From the NCBI GenBank assembly GCA_002005325.1, contig CP017315.1, positions 1,178,001 through 1,242,000 on the forward strand: a DNA stretch of 64,000 nt, given 5' to 3'. The notes beneath the pieces are model-generated. The model searched no databases. It had not been told where the DNA came from and was given only the letters and a program-made list of their open reading frames with translations. Source of the stretch: Candidatus Tokpelaia hoelldoblerii. GTDB lineage: Bacteria; Pseudomonadota; Alphaproteobacteria; Rhizobiales; Rhizobiaceae. Below are positions 1 through 8,492 of the stretch, piece after piece. Every line of letters starts with the position of its first letter. Within the stretch, counting starts at the first letter, position 1. Made by a program: the position numbers and the translations under genes.

Positions 1-20
1 AATCCACCTTTCAAGGCCGA

Positions 21-1331
21 TCAGGATTCACGTTCCTCCACCCCGACTGCCAATTGCCGTTTCTCGCCGGCAAATAACAGATACCCCCCGACAAGGCTGA
101 CCAGAATTCCGATAAACGCCAGATACCACATATGCGCCATCGGCAGGAAGCGTTGAATAAAGGACAGGAATACCGGTGTCAGCCCGCCAAAAATGGCATA
201 AGCAACATTGTAGGAAAACGACAGACCAGTAAAACGCACCGCAGCAGGAAAAGTTCGCACCATGACATAGGCAACCGCACCGGCAAAGCCTGTCGCCAGC
301 CCCAGCAAGGCTGAAAGCACAAACAAAACAGCAACAGAGCCGCCTGTATAGCTGTAAAAACCGGCCGTTACAGCAGAAAAAATGATTCCCCCCAGGATGA
401 AAAACCGGCCGCCGCCCCAGCGGCTGCACAGATAACCGGCAAAAGGGGTTGCTATAATCAATGCGGTACAGGTGATACAATTTGCCCACAAAGCCTGCCG
501 GGACGAATAACCATAGGGGAATTTTTCCAGCAGATTGGCTGTCATCAAGGTAGCAACGATAATCGCCGCCGACAGGCACCATGTCAGCAACATCGACACA
601 ACAACTCCCGCCGGATAACGTGTCATCACACTTTTCAACGGCAGCTCCGCATTAAGCGCGCGCGATTTTTTCATCGCCTTGAAAACCGGTGTTTCATCAA
701 GCCAGCGCCGCAGCCAGACGGCAACAAGCCCCAGAACACCGCCAAGCACAAAAGCCAGCCGCCAGCCATAACTGTTCACCATTTCCACACTGAGAACAGA
801 ATTGATAAAAACCGCAACCAGCGACCCCAGCAAAATACCAAGCGACAGGCCCGATGTCAGCACGCCGGTGGCAAGCCCGACATGGCGTGAAGGCACGTGT
901 TCAGCCACGAAGGTCCACGCACCCGGCACTTCACCGCCAATGGCCGCCCCTTGCAGCAGCCGCAAAAACAGCAGCAAAAACGGCGCAAACATACCAATGC
1001 TGTTATAAGCCGGCACAAATGCCATGCCAAGCGTTGCCAGCGCCATCAACAGAACTGAAAACGTAAACATGCGCTTGCGGCCATATAAATCGCCGAAATG
1101 CGCCATGATAATCCCGCCGACAGGCCGCACCAGATAACCGGCGGCAAAAATACCATAGCTCCACAGTGTCGCCAGCCAGCCCTCCATATAAGCTGGGAAA
1201 AACGCTGCCTCAATACTTTTGATGAAGAAAACAAAAATGATAAAGTCATAAAATTCAAGCGCACCTCCAAGCGAAGAAAGCGCCAGCGTACGCCCGTCAC
1301 GGCGGGTCAGATGATAAGAACCGGCTGACAT
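21..1331 (-). CDS. MHS-family MFS transporter
   Basis: Inner-membrane secondary transporter of the major facilitator superfamily, metabolite:H+ symporter group, whose members import organic acids, betaines and similar solutes with protons. The 436 residues form about twelve hydrophobic segments, the normal size. The loop 2-3 signature (GDLYGRKR, near residue 80) and the helix-4 motif LRLLQGAAIGGEVPGAW (near residues 124-140) are typical of this group. The start at 1331 has a good Shine-Dalgarno (AGAAGGA, about 9 bases away). It is divergent from the metal-binding gene at 1420. The substrate cannot be read from the sequence. Confidence 0.88.
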   Translation of the reverse strand: MSAGSYHLTRRDGRTLALSSLGGALEFYDFIIFVFFIKSIEAAFFPAYMEGWLATLWSYGIFAAGYLVRPVGGIIMAHFGDLYGRKRMFTFSVLLMALATLGMAFVPAYNSIGMFAPFLLLFLRLLQGAAIGGEVPGAWTFVAEHVPSRHVGLATGVLTSGLSLGILLGSLVAVFINSVLSVEMVNSYGWRLAFVLGGVLGLVAVWLRRWLDETPVFKAMKKSRALNAELPLKSVMTRYPAGVVVSMLLTWCLSAAIIVATLMTANLLEKFPYGYSSRQALWANCITCTALIIATPFAGYLCSRWGGGRFFILGGIIFSAVTAGFYSYTGGSVAVLFVLSALLGLATGFAGAVAYVMVRTFPAAVRFTGLSFSYNVAYAIFGGLTPVFLSFIQRFLPMAHMWYLAFIGILVSLVGGYLLFAGEKRQLAVGVEERES

Positions 1332-1419
1332 TTTTATATTCCTTCTCCTTGTAGCGCCACCTTTTATTGACTACATTTCCCTATGCGCGAAATAAAAACC
1401 AGAATCAAGGATATTCATC

Positions 1420-1632
1420 ATGGCAGACAATCCGGCAATCCGCTTTCAAATTGATGACATGACCTGCGGCCACTGCGTTAAAACAATCACCAATGCTATT
1501 GAACAGGCTATTTCCGGCACACATGTCGCCGCTGATCTTGAAAGCCATATTGTCACTATTACCGGCACGGCTGACAAGGAAAAAGTTGCACAGATCATCA
1601 CGGATGAAGGTTATACACCACAGGCACTATAG
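1420..1632 (+). CDS. Small heavy-metal-associated (HMA) domain protein, CopZ-like
   Basis: A 70-residue single-domain cytosolic metal chaperone of the HMA fold. The metal-binding loop MTCGHC lies at residues 14-19, and the rest matches the ferredoxin-like beta-alpha-beta layout of CopZ and Atx1 proteins. Such proteins hand a soft metal ion to a P-type ATPase, and one follows at 1790 on the same strand. That ATPase looks Zn/Cd/Pb-type rather than Cu-type, so the metal here is uncertain. AAGG precedes the ATG by about 9 bases. A TTGACT at 1367-1372 could be the -35 element, but no good -10 follows. Confidence 0.85.
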   Translation: MADNPAIRFQIDDMTCGHCVKTITNAIEQAISGTHVAADLESHIVTITGTADKEKVAQIITDEGYTPQAL

Positions 1633-1653
1633 GCTTGCCTGCTGTATTTTCTC

Positions 1654-1682
1654 TTGAAACTGTCGTGACGACACAGATTACA
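1654..1682 (+). promoter_or_regulatory. Candidate promoter with embedded operator palindrome upstream of the P-type ATPase
   Basis: TTGAAA (1654-1659), a 17-base spacer, then ATTACA (1677-1682) resembles a weak sigma-70 promoter. The spacer contains the perfect 13-base palindrome TGTCGTGACGACA (1661-1673), a natural place for a repressor or a MerR-type activator. The regulator is not identified and the -10 is poor. Confidence 0.35.
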
Positions 1683-1708
1683 GCAACAGGAAACCATGTC
1701 AAATCTCT

Positions 1709-1779
1709 CCCCCGCCATACTTACTACGGGGCGTAAAATGGACCCCCCCCGCCATACTTACTACGGGGCGTAAAATGGA
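1709..1779 (+). repeat. Tandem 34-bp direct repeat (37-bp period) at the ATPase start
   Basis: Two identical 34-base copies lie at 1709-1742 and 1746-1779. Each runs from CCCCCGCCATAC to GTAAAATGGA and contains an imperfect dyad (CCAT, TTAC, then GTAA, ATGG). The junction is a run of eight C (1743-1750). Each copy ends with an ATG, and the second (1775) is in frame with the ATPase. Confidence 0.9.
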
Positions 1780-1789
1780 GAATGCCGCA

Positions 1790-4030
1790 ATGACCAAACG
1801 CCATCCTGTTTCCGGCAAGGCAGTTTCAAAAACCAGACATTTTCACGACCACGACCATCATCACCCGCATGAATGCGAAGCATCGGCACCGGATGGCGAT
1901 GCAGACAGGCCGATAGCGGCAAACGGTCTTTCATGGCATGTTTCCGGCATGGATTGCGCCTCCTGCGCGGCCACCATCACCCATGCACTCAATCGTCTGC
2001 CCGGCGTTAAGCATGTTCATGTTTCCATCATAAGCGAAACACTGACCCTGCAGCTTGACGAGCAGCAGACACCCCGCCCCGAAATTGAAAAGACTATCGC
2101 CGCCCTTGGCTACAAAGCGCAATCCCTGCAGGCAGAAAAGCCCGCTGTGCAAAAAGAACCAGACCAGCGCTGGTGGCAGACTTCCAAAGGACAGGCGGTT
2201 ATTTTATCCGGCATTCTTCTGGCCACAGCGTTTCTCATCTCTCTTGCCTGGCCGCAGGGACGGGAAATTGTGTTTGCCAGCGCCGCGCTGGTTTCGCTTC
2301 TGCCGGTCAGCCGCCATGCTTTTGCAGCCCTGAAACACGGCAGCCCCTTCACCATCGAAATGCTGATGACCATTGCCGCCGTCGGCGCATTATTTATCCA
2401 CGCGGCGGAAGAAGCAGCTATGGTGGTGTTCCTGTTCAATATCGGCGAAATGCTGGAAGGTGTCGCCGCCGGACGGGCACGGGCCGGTATCAGGGCGCTT
2501 GACGCCCTTGCGCCAAAAACCGCATGGCGCGAAAGAGACGGCCGGCTGCAGGAAGTCAGCATTGATGACCTTGCTATCGGCGATATCATCCTTGCCCGTT
2601 CCGGTGACAGAATCGCCGCTGACGGACAGGTCGTTGATGGCTTGTCCAGCGTCAATGAAGCACCGGTTACCGGTGAATCCCTGCCACGGCCAAAGAGACA
2701 AGGCGACACAGTCTATGCCGGCACTATCAATCTGGAAGCACCGCTGCGCCTGCGGGTTGAAAAAACAGCCGCCGACAACACCATCGCCCGCATTATCAAA
2801 CTGGTTGAAACAGCAGAGACCGCCAAAGCCCCGACCGAACGTTTTATCGACAATTTTTCCCGCTATTATATGCCGGTGATTGTCGGCATCGCCCTGCTCA
2901 CCGCCCTCATCCCGCCGCTTGTTTTTGCCGCCGGCTGGGCAACATGGCTCTACCGCGCCCTTGCCCTGCTGCTTATCGGCTGCCCCTGCGCCCTGGTGAT
3001 TTCCGTTCCCGCCGCCATTGCCGCAAGCCTTGCCAATGGCGCGCGTCACGGCCTGCTGGTCAAAGGCGGACAGGTTATCGAAACACTGGCGGCAGTCCGC
3101 ACCATTGCCTTTGACAAAACCGGCACCCTGACCACCGGCACCCTGACAGTCAGTGATGTTATACCCTTTAATGGCAAGGCAGAAACGCTGCTGGCGCTTG
3201 CTTACAGTGTTGAGCAGGAATCAAGCCATCCGCTGGCCGCGGCAATCGTCGCTCATGCACAGGCCGCCAATATCCCCGCCCGGAAAGCCGGCCATATTCA
3301 GACCATTGCCGGGAAAGGCATGACAGCGACCATTGCCGGAAAAAAAGTGTTTATCGGCGCGCCGCGTTTTGCCGCCGATTATGGCATGATTGTCGCAGCA
3401 GAACAGGCGAGAATCAACCAGCTGGAAGATCAGGGTAAAACGGTTGTCGTGGTGATGAAGGGCGGAATCGCCGCCGGCGGAATCGCCCTTGGCGATATGC
3501 CGCGCGAGGACGCGAAACCGGCCATCACCGCCCTGCACCGGCTGGGGGTGGAAACAATCATGATGACCGGCGACAACAAACGCGCGGCTTCAGCAATCGC
3601 TGAAAAGCTGGATATGCAGGCGCAGGCCGAGCTTTTACCGGAAATGAAAGCCGATTTTATCGGAAAGCTTGCGCAGGAAAAACCGGTTGGCATGGTGGGT
3701 GATGGTATCAATGACGCACCGGCCCTTGCCCGCGCCAATGTCGGCATCGCCATGGGGGCCGGCACCGATGTCGCCCTTGAAACCGCTGACGCCGCGCTGT
3801 TGCGCAACCGTGTCGGCGATGTCGCCGCCCTGATAAAGCTTGCACGCGACACCATGCGGAATATAAAACAGAACATCACCATTGCGCTGGGATTAAAGCT
3901 TGTATTTCTGATAACAACGCTGCTCGGTATAACCGGATTATGGCCAGCTATCTTTGCCGATACAGGTGCAACTGTTCTGGTGACAATCAACGCCCTGCGC
4001 CTTCTTGGGCAAAAAATTTACGAAAGCTGA
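1790..4030 (+). CDS. zntA: Heavy-metal translocating P-type ATPase, Zn/Cd/Pb type (ZntA-like)
   Basis: P1B-type ATPase that exports divalent soft metals across the inner membrane at the cost of ATP. Order: a His-rich N-terminus (HDHDHHHPH, near residue 20), one HMA domain with GMDCASC, membrane helices, the transport motif CPCALVIS (near 400), the phosphorylation site DKTGT (near 442), the hinge GDGINDAP, and C-terminal helices ending NALRLL. CPCALVIS rather than CPCALGLA points to Zn/Cd/Pb instead of copper. I chose ATG 1790 (746 residues) because GGAG lies 9 bases before it. ATG 1775, five codons upstream and inside the direct repeat, also fits. It probably works with the HMA protein at 1420. 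Confidence 0.93.
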   Translation: MTKRHPVSGKAVSKTRHFHDHDHHHPHECEASAPDGDADRPIAANGLSWHVSGMDCASCAATITHALNRLPGVKHVHVSIISETLTLQLDEQQTPRPEIEKTIAALGYKAQSLQAEKPAVQKEPDQRWWQTSKGQAVILSGILLATAFLISLAWPQGREIVFASAALVSLLPVSRHAFAALKHGSPFTIEMLMTIAAVGALFIHAAEEAAMVVFLFNIGEMLEGVAAGRARAGIRALDALAPKTAWRERDGRLQEVSIDDLAIGDIILARSGDRIAADGQVVDGLSSVNEAPVTGESLPRPKRQGDTVYAGTINLEAPLRLRVEKTAADNTIARIIKLVETAETAKAPTERFIDNFSRYYMPVIVGIALLTALIPPLVFAAGWATWLYRALALLLIGCPCALVISVPAAIAASLANGARHGLLVKGGQVIETLAAVRTIAFDKTGTLTTGTLTVSDVIPFNGKAETLLALAYSVEQESSHPLAAAIVAHAQAANIPARKAGHIQTIAGKGMTATIAGKKVFIGAPRFAADYGMIVAAEQARINQLEDQGKTVVVVMKGGIAAGGIALGDMPREDAKPAITALHRLGVETIMMTGDNKRAASAIAEKLDMQAQAELLPEMKADFIGKLAQEKPVGMVGDGINDAPALARANVGIAMGAGTDVALETADAALLRNRVGDVAALIKLARDTMRNIKQNITIALGLKLVFLITTLLGITGLWPAIFADTGATVLVTINALRLLGQKIYES

Positions 4031-4051
4031 GTTGCCAAACCGGTTGTTATA

Positions 4052-4098
4052 AAAAAAGCTGCTTCCGGCAGAATGGATAAACCGGAAACAGCTTTTTT
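4052..4098. terminator. Bidirectional intrinsic terminator between zntA and ialB
   Basis: A long hairpin with arms AAAAAAGCTG-TTCCGG and CCGGAA-CAGCTTTTTT, broken by one unpaired base on each side, has T runs on both strands. It lies between convergent genes and can end both transcripts. Confidence 0.85.
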
Positions 4099-4131
4099 GT
4101 TCTTCCCGCACAAAACGGCAAGCCGGATTGT

Positions 4132-4677
4132 TTATTTGCCAAGCGATTTCAGGCGCTCAAGCGCCGCGCCAAAACCTTCCAGATCAAAGGTGAGGTTTTT
4201 AACTTCTTCCTCGCCCTGTGCGGCAGAACGCGGCACAACATTCAGTGTTTTGCCGCTTTGCAACGCGCTGATCATAGACTTGTCAAACTTGACTGACACC
4301 ATGCAACCCTGCGGCAAACAAGTGCGGATACTCGTTTCCACCCGGTTTTTTGCCTCATCAACATGGAAAACAACCGGTTTGGAAACCATAACGCCAAATG
4401 GCAATACGACAACAGCCGTCATTCCGCCCCCGGCTTCATCCTGCAGGTTAATGCTCATGACAGGCTGGCCATTGGAGTTATAACGCTGCTGGCCGATGAC
4501 GCACAGCTTGGCGTTGTTCTGCAGGCTGCAACTGACGGCCCATTGCCCGTATTGTTCATTGATGGAGTTTGCCCCGTTGGGCAACGATGTCGGAGCTGTC
4601 AACTGTGCTGTTGCCGACGCACTGTATAAAGAAAGCCCTGCTATGACACCATAAAACGCTGTTTTGATTTTTTTCAT
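4132..4677 (-). CDS. ialB: Invasion-associated locus B family protein
   Basis: Exported protein of the IalB family, known from Bartonella as a surface-exposed invasion-associated factor and widespread in Rhizobiales. A Sec signal peptide occupies about residues 1-25, starting MKKIKTAFYG and ending SATAQ. The mature part has the family features: WAVSC near the start, paired cysteines (CSLQNNAKLC and RTCLPQGC) and a FDLEGF-A-L end. ATG 4677 (181 residues) is chosen: it follows AAGAAG by 8 bases and puts the signal peptide at the N-terminus, while a GTG three codons upstream lacks both. It follows ialA/rppH as in Bartonella. Whether it has any role in host-cell entry here is unknown. Confidence 0.88.
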   Translation of the reverse strand: MKKIKTAFYGVIAGLSLYSASATAQLTAPTSLPNGANSINEQYGQWAVSCSLQNNAKLCVIGQQRYNSNGQPVMSINLQDEAGGGMTAVVVLPFGVMVSKPVVFHVDEAKNRVETSIRTCLPQGCMVSVKFDKSMISALQSGKTLNVVPRSAAQGEEEVKNLTFDLEGFGAALERLKSLGK

Positions 4678-4780
4678 GTTCCACACTTCTTTATTGAAAA
4701 AATAATAATTAGCAGCCCGTCAGCTATTTTCAACATGCTGTTTCCAACAATCAAAAACAGCCCCCTTCCGGGCCCGGATG

Positions 4781-5302
4781 TTATTGTGCGAATTTCTGAA
4801 ATTGCGCGACCATTGTTTCATAAACTTCACGTTTAAACGGTACAATTCTTTCCGGCAGACTGTCAAGCGCTAGCCAATCCCAATCTTCAAACTCAACCAC
4901 ATTGCCGTCCGGCGGCGGATCGATGGCGATCTCGTCTGCCTCGCCGGTAAAACGCATGGCAAACCATTTCTGCCGCTGGCCGCGATAGCGGCCATGCAGC
5001 GCCACACCCAGCAGTTCATCAGGCAAATCATAACGCAGCCAGCCTTCACTTTCCCCCAGCAGTTCTACCGAGCGAATGCCCGTTTCTTCCCACAATTCGC
5101 GATAGGCCGCCGCAAGCGGAGTTTCCCCCCCGTCAATGCCGCCCTGCGGCAACTGCCAGAGTTTGGCGGTACCCGTCAGTTCGTCATTCTGGCGCAAATG
5201 CCGTTTGCCTGCCCAGACTTTGCCTGCCGCGTTGAAAACAGCAATGCCGACACAGGAGCGATAGGGCAGTGTTTCACGCAAGGCTTTTTTTTCTGTATTC
5301 AT
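4781..5302 (-). CDS. rppH: RNA pyrophosphohydrolase (Nudix), IalA/RppH
   Basis: Cytosolic Nudix hydrolase that removes pyrophosphate from 5'-triphosphate RNA ends and cleaves dinucleoside polyphosphates. The Nudix box GGETPLAAAYRELWEETGI carries the metal-binding REXXEE glutamates. YRSCVGIAVFN near the start and the W/F-rich C-terminal half match RppH. ATG 5302 gives 173 residues, close to the family's usual size, and has AGGGA 7 bases upstream. A longer frame to 5419 runs back through the hairpin at 5319-5350 and is unlikely. This is the orthologue of Bartonella ialA, here also between ctpA and ialB. Confidence 0.92.
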   Translation of the reverse strand: MNTEKKALRETLPYRSCVGIAVFNAAGKVWAGKRHLRQNDELTGTAKLWQLPQGGIDGGETPLAAAYRELWEETGIRSVELLGESEGWLRYDLPDELLGVALHGRYRGQRQKWFAMRFTGEADEIAIDPPPDGNVVEFEDWDWLALDSLPERIVPFKREVYETMVAQFQKFAQ

Positions 5303-5318
5303 CAACAGTCCCTTATGG

Positions 5319-5350
5319 AAAAGGCGCGTATGATAACAATACGCGCCTTT
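5319..5350 (-). terminator. Intrinsic terminator/attenuator after ctpA
   Basis: Twelve-base arms (AAAGGCGCGTAT / ATACGCGCCTTT) around a 7-base loop, with TTTT following on the minus strand. It sits between ctpA and the rppH Shine-Dalgarno and would end or reduce read-through from ctpA. Confidence 0.75.
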
Positions 5351-5360
5351 GTTCTTTTGC

Positions 5361-6710
5361 TTATTTCGGCAGCCCCTTATTCGGGTCTGGCGGGAACGCC
5401 GCACTGGCAATCTCGCCACGCAGCAGTTTCAGCGCTTCATTCAGCTGCACATCATCCTTGGGTTCTCTCGGTACATAAGCAGCAGAACCCGAACCTTTCT
5501 CGTCCTCTTCATTGCCTTTGATATGGCCCTTCAGTTCAGATTCGCCGTAATTGACCTTATAACCTTTCAGTTCATCGGGCAGAGGCTGCTCAACAATAAT
5601 ATCCGGCGTAATACCCTTGCCCTGGATAGAGCGGCCGCCCGGTGTATAGTAAAGCGCCGTGGTCAGGCGCAGCGCGCCGTTTTCTCCCAGCGGGATAATG
5701 GTCTGCACCGAGCCTTTGCCAAAAGACTGCGTGCCCAGCACGGTTGCGCGGCGATAGTCCTGCAACGCACCGGCAACAATTTCCGACGCACTGGCCGAGC
5801 CGCCGTTCACCAGCACAATCAGCGGCTTGCCGCCTGTCAGATCGCCGGTTCTCTTGTCGGCATTATACCGCACAACATCATCAGCATCACGGCCACGGGT
5901 CGAAACAACTTCGCGCCCCTTATCCAGAAACGCCCCCGACACCTTGACCGCCTGGTCAAGCAAACCGCCCGGGTTAAGCCGCAAATCAAGCACATAGCCT
6001 TTCAGCCTGTTTTGCGGTATTTTTTCCTGAATGTCCCTGACGGCCTTTTGCAGGTTATCATAGGTCTGCTCGCTAAACTGGATAACACGGATATAACCGA
6101 CATCGTTTTCCACCCGGTAACGCACCGCCTCAACCTTGATAACAGCGCGCGTCAGCGTGATTTCAATCGGCTTGTCAGCGCCCGAGCGCACAAGGGTGAG
6201 CTTGATACCGGTGCCAACTTCACCGCGCATTTTGTCAACGGCATCCATCAGCGTCAGACCGCGCACATCCTCATCATTGATGCGGATAATCAGGTCCCCC
6301 GCCAGAACACCGGCGCGTGAGGCCGGCGTATCATCAATCGGCGAAATCACCTTGACGGCATCATTTTCCATCGTCACCTCAATACCGAGGCCGCCAAATT
6401 CGCCCTTTGTCGTCTCGCGCATATCCCTGGTAGCTTCCAGATCCATATAGGATGAATGCGGGTCAAGGGATGTCAGCATGCCGTTAATGGCATTCTCCAC
6501 CAGTTTCTTCTCGTCCGGCGGGGTGACATACTGGGCGCGCACCCGCTCGAACACATCACCGAAAACGGCAATCTGGCGATAGGAATCTGCTGTCTGCGGC
6601 GCGGCAAGCGCTAAAGATGAAAATGTCCGGGGGGTGAGAGATTGCACCGCCAGTATAGATGCAGCACCCAAAAAAGTGCCAAACAAAAGCGTTGTTGTTT
6701 TCCGCAGCAT
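5361..6710 (-). CDS. ctpA: Carboxy-terminal processing protease (S41 family)
   Basis: Periplasmic, membrane-anchored serine protease that trims C-termini of envelope proteins and cell-wall hydrolases. Order: signal/anchor sequence (about 1-37), N-terminal helices, a PDZ domain beginning near GGLGIEVTMEND (about 107-190), then the S41 catalytic core. The nucleophile Ser is in GGSASASE (about residue 303) and the general-base Lys in FGKGSVQ (about 329). The 449 residues are normal for alphaproteobacterial CtpA. It lies 15 bases after the EnvC-like gene on the same strand, consistent with joint control of peptidoglycan remodelling. Confidence 0.95.
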   Translation of the reverse strand: MLRKTTTLLFGTFLGAASILAVQSLTPRTFSSLALAAPQTADSYRQIAVFGDVFERVRAQYVTPPDEKKLVENAINGMLTSLDPHSSYMDLEATRDMRETTKGEFGGLGIEVTMENDAVKVISPIDDTPASRAGVLAGDLIIRINDEDVRGLTLMDAVDKMRGEVGTGIKLTLVRSGADKPIEITLTRAVIKVEAVRYRVENDVGYIRVIQFSEQTYDNLQKAVRDIQEKIPQNRLKGYVLDLRLNPGGLLDQAVKVSGAFLDKGREVVSTRGRDADDVVRYNADKRTGDLTGGKPLIVLVNGGSASASEIVAGALQDYRRATVLGTQSFGKGSVQTIIPLGENGALRLTTALYYTPGGRSIQGKGITPDIIVEQPLPDELKGYKVNYGESELKGHIKGNEEDEKGSGSAAYVPREPKDDVQLNEALKLLRGEIASAAFPPDPNKGLPK

Positions 6711-6725
6711 TCCTGTTCCTTCCGA

Positions 6726-7970
6726 TTACCTGTGCACCCACCAGCGTGCTGGATTAACTGGTTTTCCGTCTTTGCGCAATTCTATGTATAGCATCGGCGC
6801 CTTTTTGCCTATACCCAAAGTCGTTGTGCTCGCAACAAGTTGTGTCTCCATGGCGCCGACAGGCTCACCCTGCAGCAATATCTGCCCTTGTGCAACATCA
6901 ATCCGCCCCATACCGGCCAGAACAAGATGATAATCATGCCCGGCATCGATAATCAGCATCTGCCCGTAGGAGCGGAATGCCCCGGCATAGCGCACAATTC
7001 CCTCAACCGGCGAGGTGACAATGGCCCCGGCCGGAGTTTCATAGGTTTCTCCCTGCGTGGAGGGGTTGAAAGCCTTGACCAGCTGCCCGTCAACCGGCAG
7101 CAGCAACTGCCCCTGCAAAGCGGCAAAATTCGTCCGGACCTGCAAACGCAGGCTGCTGCCGTTTTTTTCTGCCTGCCGGTCAAGAGCGGCCAGCAATTCC
7201 TGCAAGGAGCGCGCCTGTTTTACCAGTTCCGCCATCTGCGCCTTTTCAGCGGCCAGTTCCTCTTCCGACTTTTGCTGCAGTTTGGCTTTTTCCGCTATCA
7301 GCAGCGACAGGCGTTCCTGCTCAACTTTACGCGCTTCAACAGCAGCGGCAAACTCCGTCTGTTCCGCCGCCACCGACTGCGTCAGACTATCCAGTTCCTG
7401 AAAGGCATTGGATAAAACCTGCATCTGCCCCTGCATTTCCGGCACAATCGCGCCAAGCAACGCCGCACTGCGCACCGATTGCAGCGCATCCTGCGGATGC
7501 ACCAGCATGGCAGGCGGCGGATTGCGCCCGATACGCTCGGCAATACTCAGCGCCCGGGCAAAATCCTTGCTATAGATATGCAAATTCTTTTCCGCTTCAA
7601 GCTTGTCCACCATCAAAACCTGCAGCCGCCCCTCCCGCTCACGGATATCAGCGCTTAATGCCCGCTCCGCCTTTGCCGCGGCAACCAGCGCCGTATTCAG
7701 GCTGTCCTTGTCTTTTTGCAGCTTTGCCACCTCAGCAACAAGACCAGCGGCGCGCTCACGCGACAGGCTGATGCTGTTCTGCACATCGCCCAAGGCCTGG
7801 TTGGCCTTGATATGCGCCTGTGCGTCTTCCTGCGATACTTGCGAAAGGCTGTGGGCAGCAACAAAACAGGCAAAAACAACCCCCCCACTCATGGCGCCGA
7901 AGCGCCGGGTGATTTTTGTCTGTCTTGCAAGGTTTTGTTTCATAGGCATTTTATCAGCTTCATACCACAA
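6726..7970 (-). CDS. EnvC-like murein hydrolase activator (coiled coil + degenerate LytM/M23)
   Basis: Periplasmic protein with an N-terminal signal/anchor (about residues 22-45), a long coiled coil rich in Ala, Glu, Gln and Lys (about 50-270) and a C-terminal M23/LytM domain (about 290-410). The LytM domain keeps the fold motifs (PVDGQLVKAF, VRYAG, YGQMLIIDAGHDYHLVL, LYIELR) but lacks the first zinc-binding His-x3-Asp. It is therefore probably a non-enzymatic activator of amidases at division, as EnvC is. Start choice is open: ATG 7970 has AAGG 11 bases away, and ATGs seven and nine codons downstream are possible. Confidence 0.85.
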   Translation of the reverse strand: MWYEADKMPMKQNLARQTKITRRFGAMSGGVVFACFVAAHSLSQVSQEDAQAHIKANQALGDVQNSISLSRERAAGLVAEVAKLQKDKDSLNTALVAAAKAERALSADIREREGRLQVLMVDKLEAEKNLHIYSKDFARALSIAERIGRNPPPAMLVHPQDALQSVRSAALLGAIVPEMQGQMQVLSNAFQELDSLTQSVAAEQTEFAAAVEARKVEQERLSLLIAEKAKLQQKSEEELAAEKAQMAELVKQARSLQELLAALDRQAEKNGSSLRLQVRTNFAALQGQLLLPVDGQLVKAFNPSTQGETYETPAGAIVTSPVEGIVRYAGAFRSYGQMLIIDAGHDYHLVLAGMGRIDVAQGQILLQGEPVGAMETQLVASTTTLGIGKKAPMLYIELRKDGKPVNPARWWVHR

Positions 7971-8003
7971 AAGACCTTAACACATATTTTACACCCCCCG
8001 CCA

Positions 8004-8486
8004 TCAGACACGATGATAGGGATGTCCGCTTAAAATCGTTGCCGCACGGTAGAGCTGTTCCCCCAGCAAAATACGCGCAAGCTGGTGCGGCCAAGTCATT
8101 GCGCCGAAAGAAAGCAACAAATCCGCCCGCCGGCGCACACTGTCCGCATGGCCATCCGGCCCGCCCAGCGCAATCAGCAACTGGCGGCACCCCTCATCGC
8201 GCCAACCGGCAACCTGTTGTGCAAAGACCGGTGAAGACAGGGATTTTCCGCGCTCATCCAGCACAATCAGGCAACTGTCCGGCGCAAGCTGCGACAATAA
8301 AGCCGCCCCTTCCTCCTCCTTGCGTTTCTGCGCTGTCGCTGCCCGGCTCTCGTTTATTTCATGAATACCGGCAAAATTCAGGCCCAGAGATGGAACCGCC
8401 CGGGAAAAGCGCTCAAAATAGCGCAGGCACAGCTCATAATCCGCCCCCTTTTTCATCCGGCCAACAGCAAAAACGGATAGCTGCAC
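8004..8486 (-). CDS. rlmH: 23S rRNA (pseudouridine1915-N3)-methyltransferase
   Basis: SPOUT-class methyltransferase that modifies pseudouridine 1915 in helix 69 of 23S rRNA using S-adenosylmethionine. The 160 residues cover the whole family. The knot motif ALGGPDGH (about 107-114) and the C-terminal LLGEQLYRAATILSGHPYHR are diagnostic. It follows rsfS by 6 bases, the standard order nadD-rsfS-rlmH, all linked to ribosome maturation or NAD supply. Confidence 0.95.
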   Translation of the reverse strand: MQLSVFAVGRMKKGADYELCLRYFERFSRAVPSLGLNFAGIHEINESRAATAQKRKEEEGAALLSQLAPDSCLIVLDERGKSLSSPVFAQQVAGWRDEGCRQLLIALGGPDGHADSVRRRADLLLSFGAMTWPHQLARILLGEQLYRAATILSGHPYHRV

Positions 8487-8492
8487 TGGTTT

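Noticed and set aside
1098..1328. Open frame opposite the MFS transporter
   Set aside because: It is the mirror of the coding frame, with basic, low-complexity content and no family likeness.
4687..4780. Further small gene between ialB and rppH
   Set aside because: Only 94-103 bases, A/T-rich, no frame with a start and Shine-Dalgarno.
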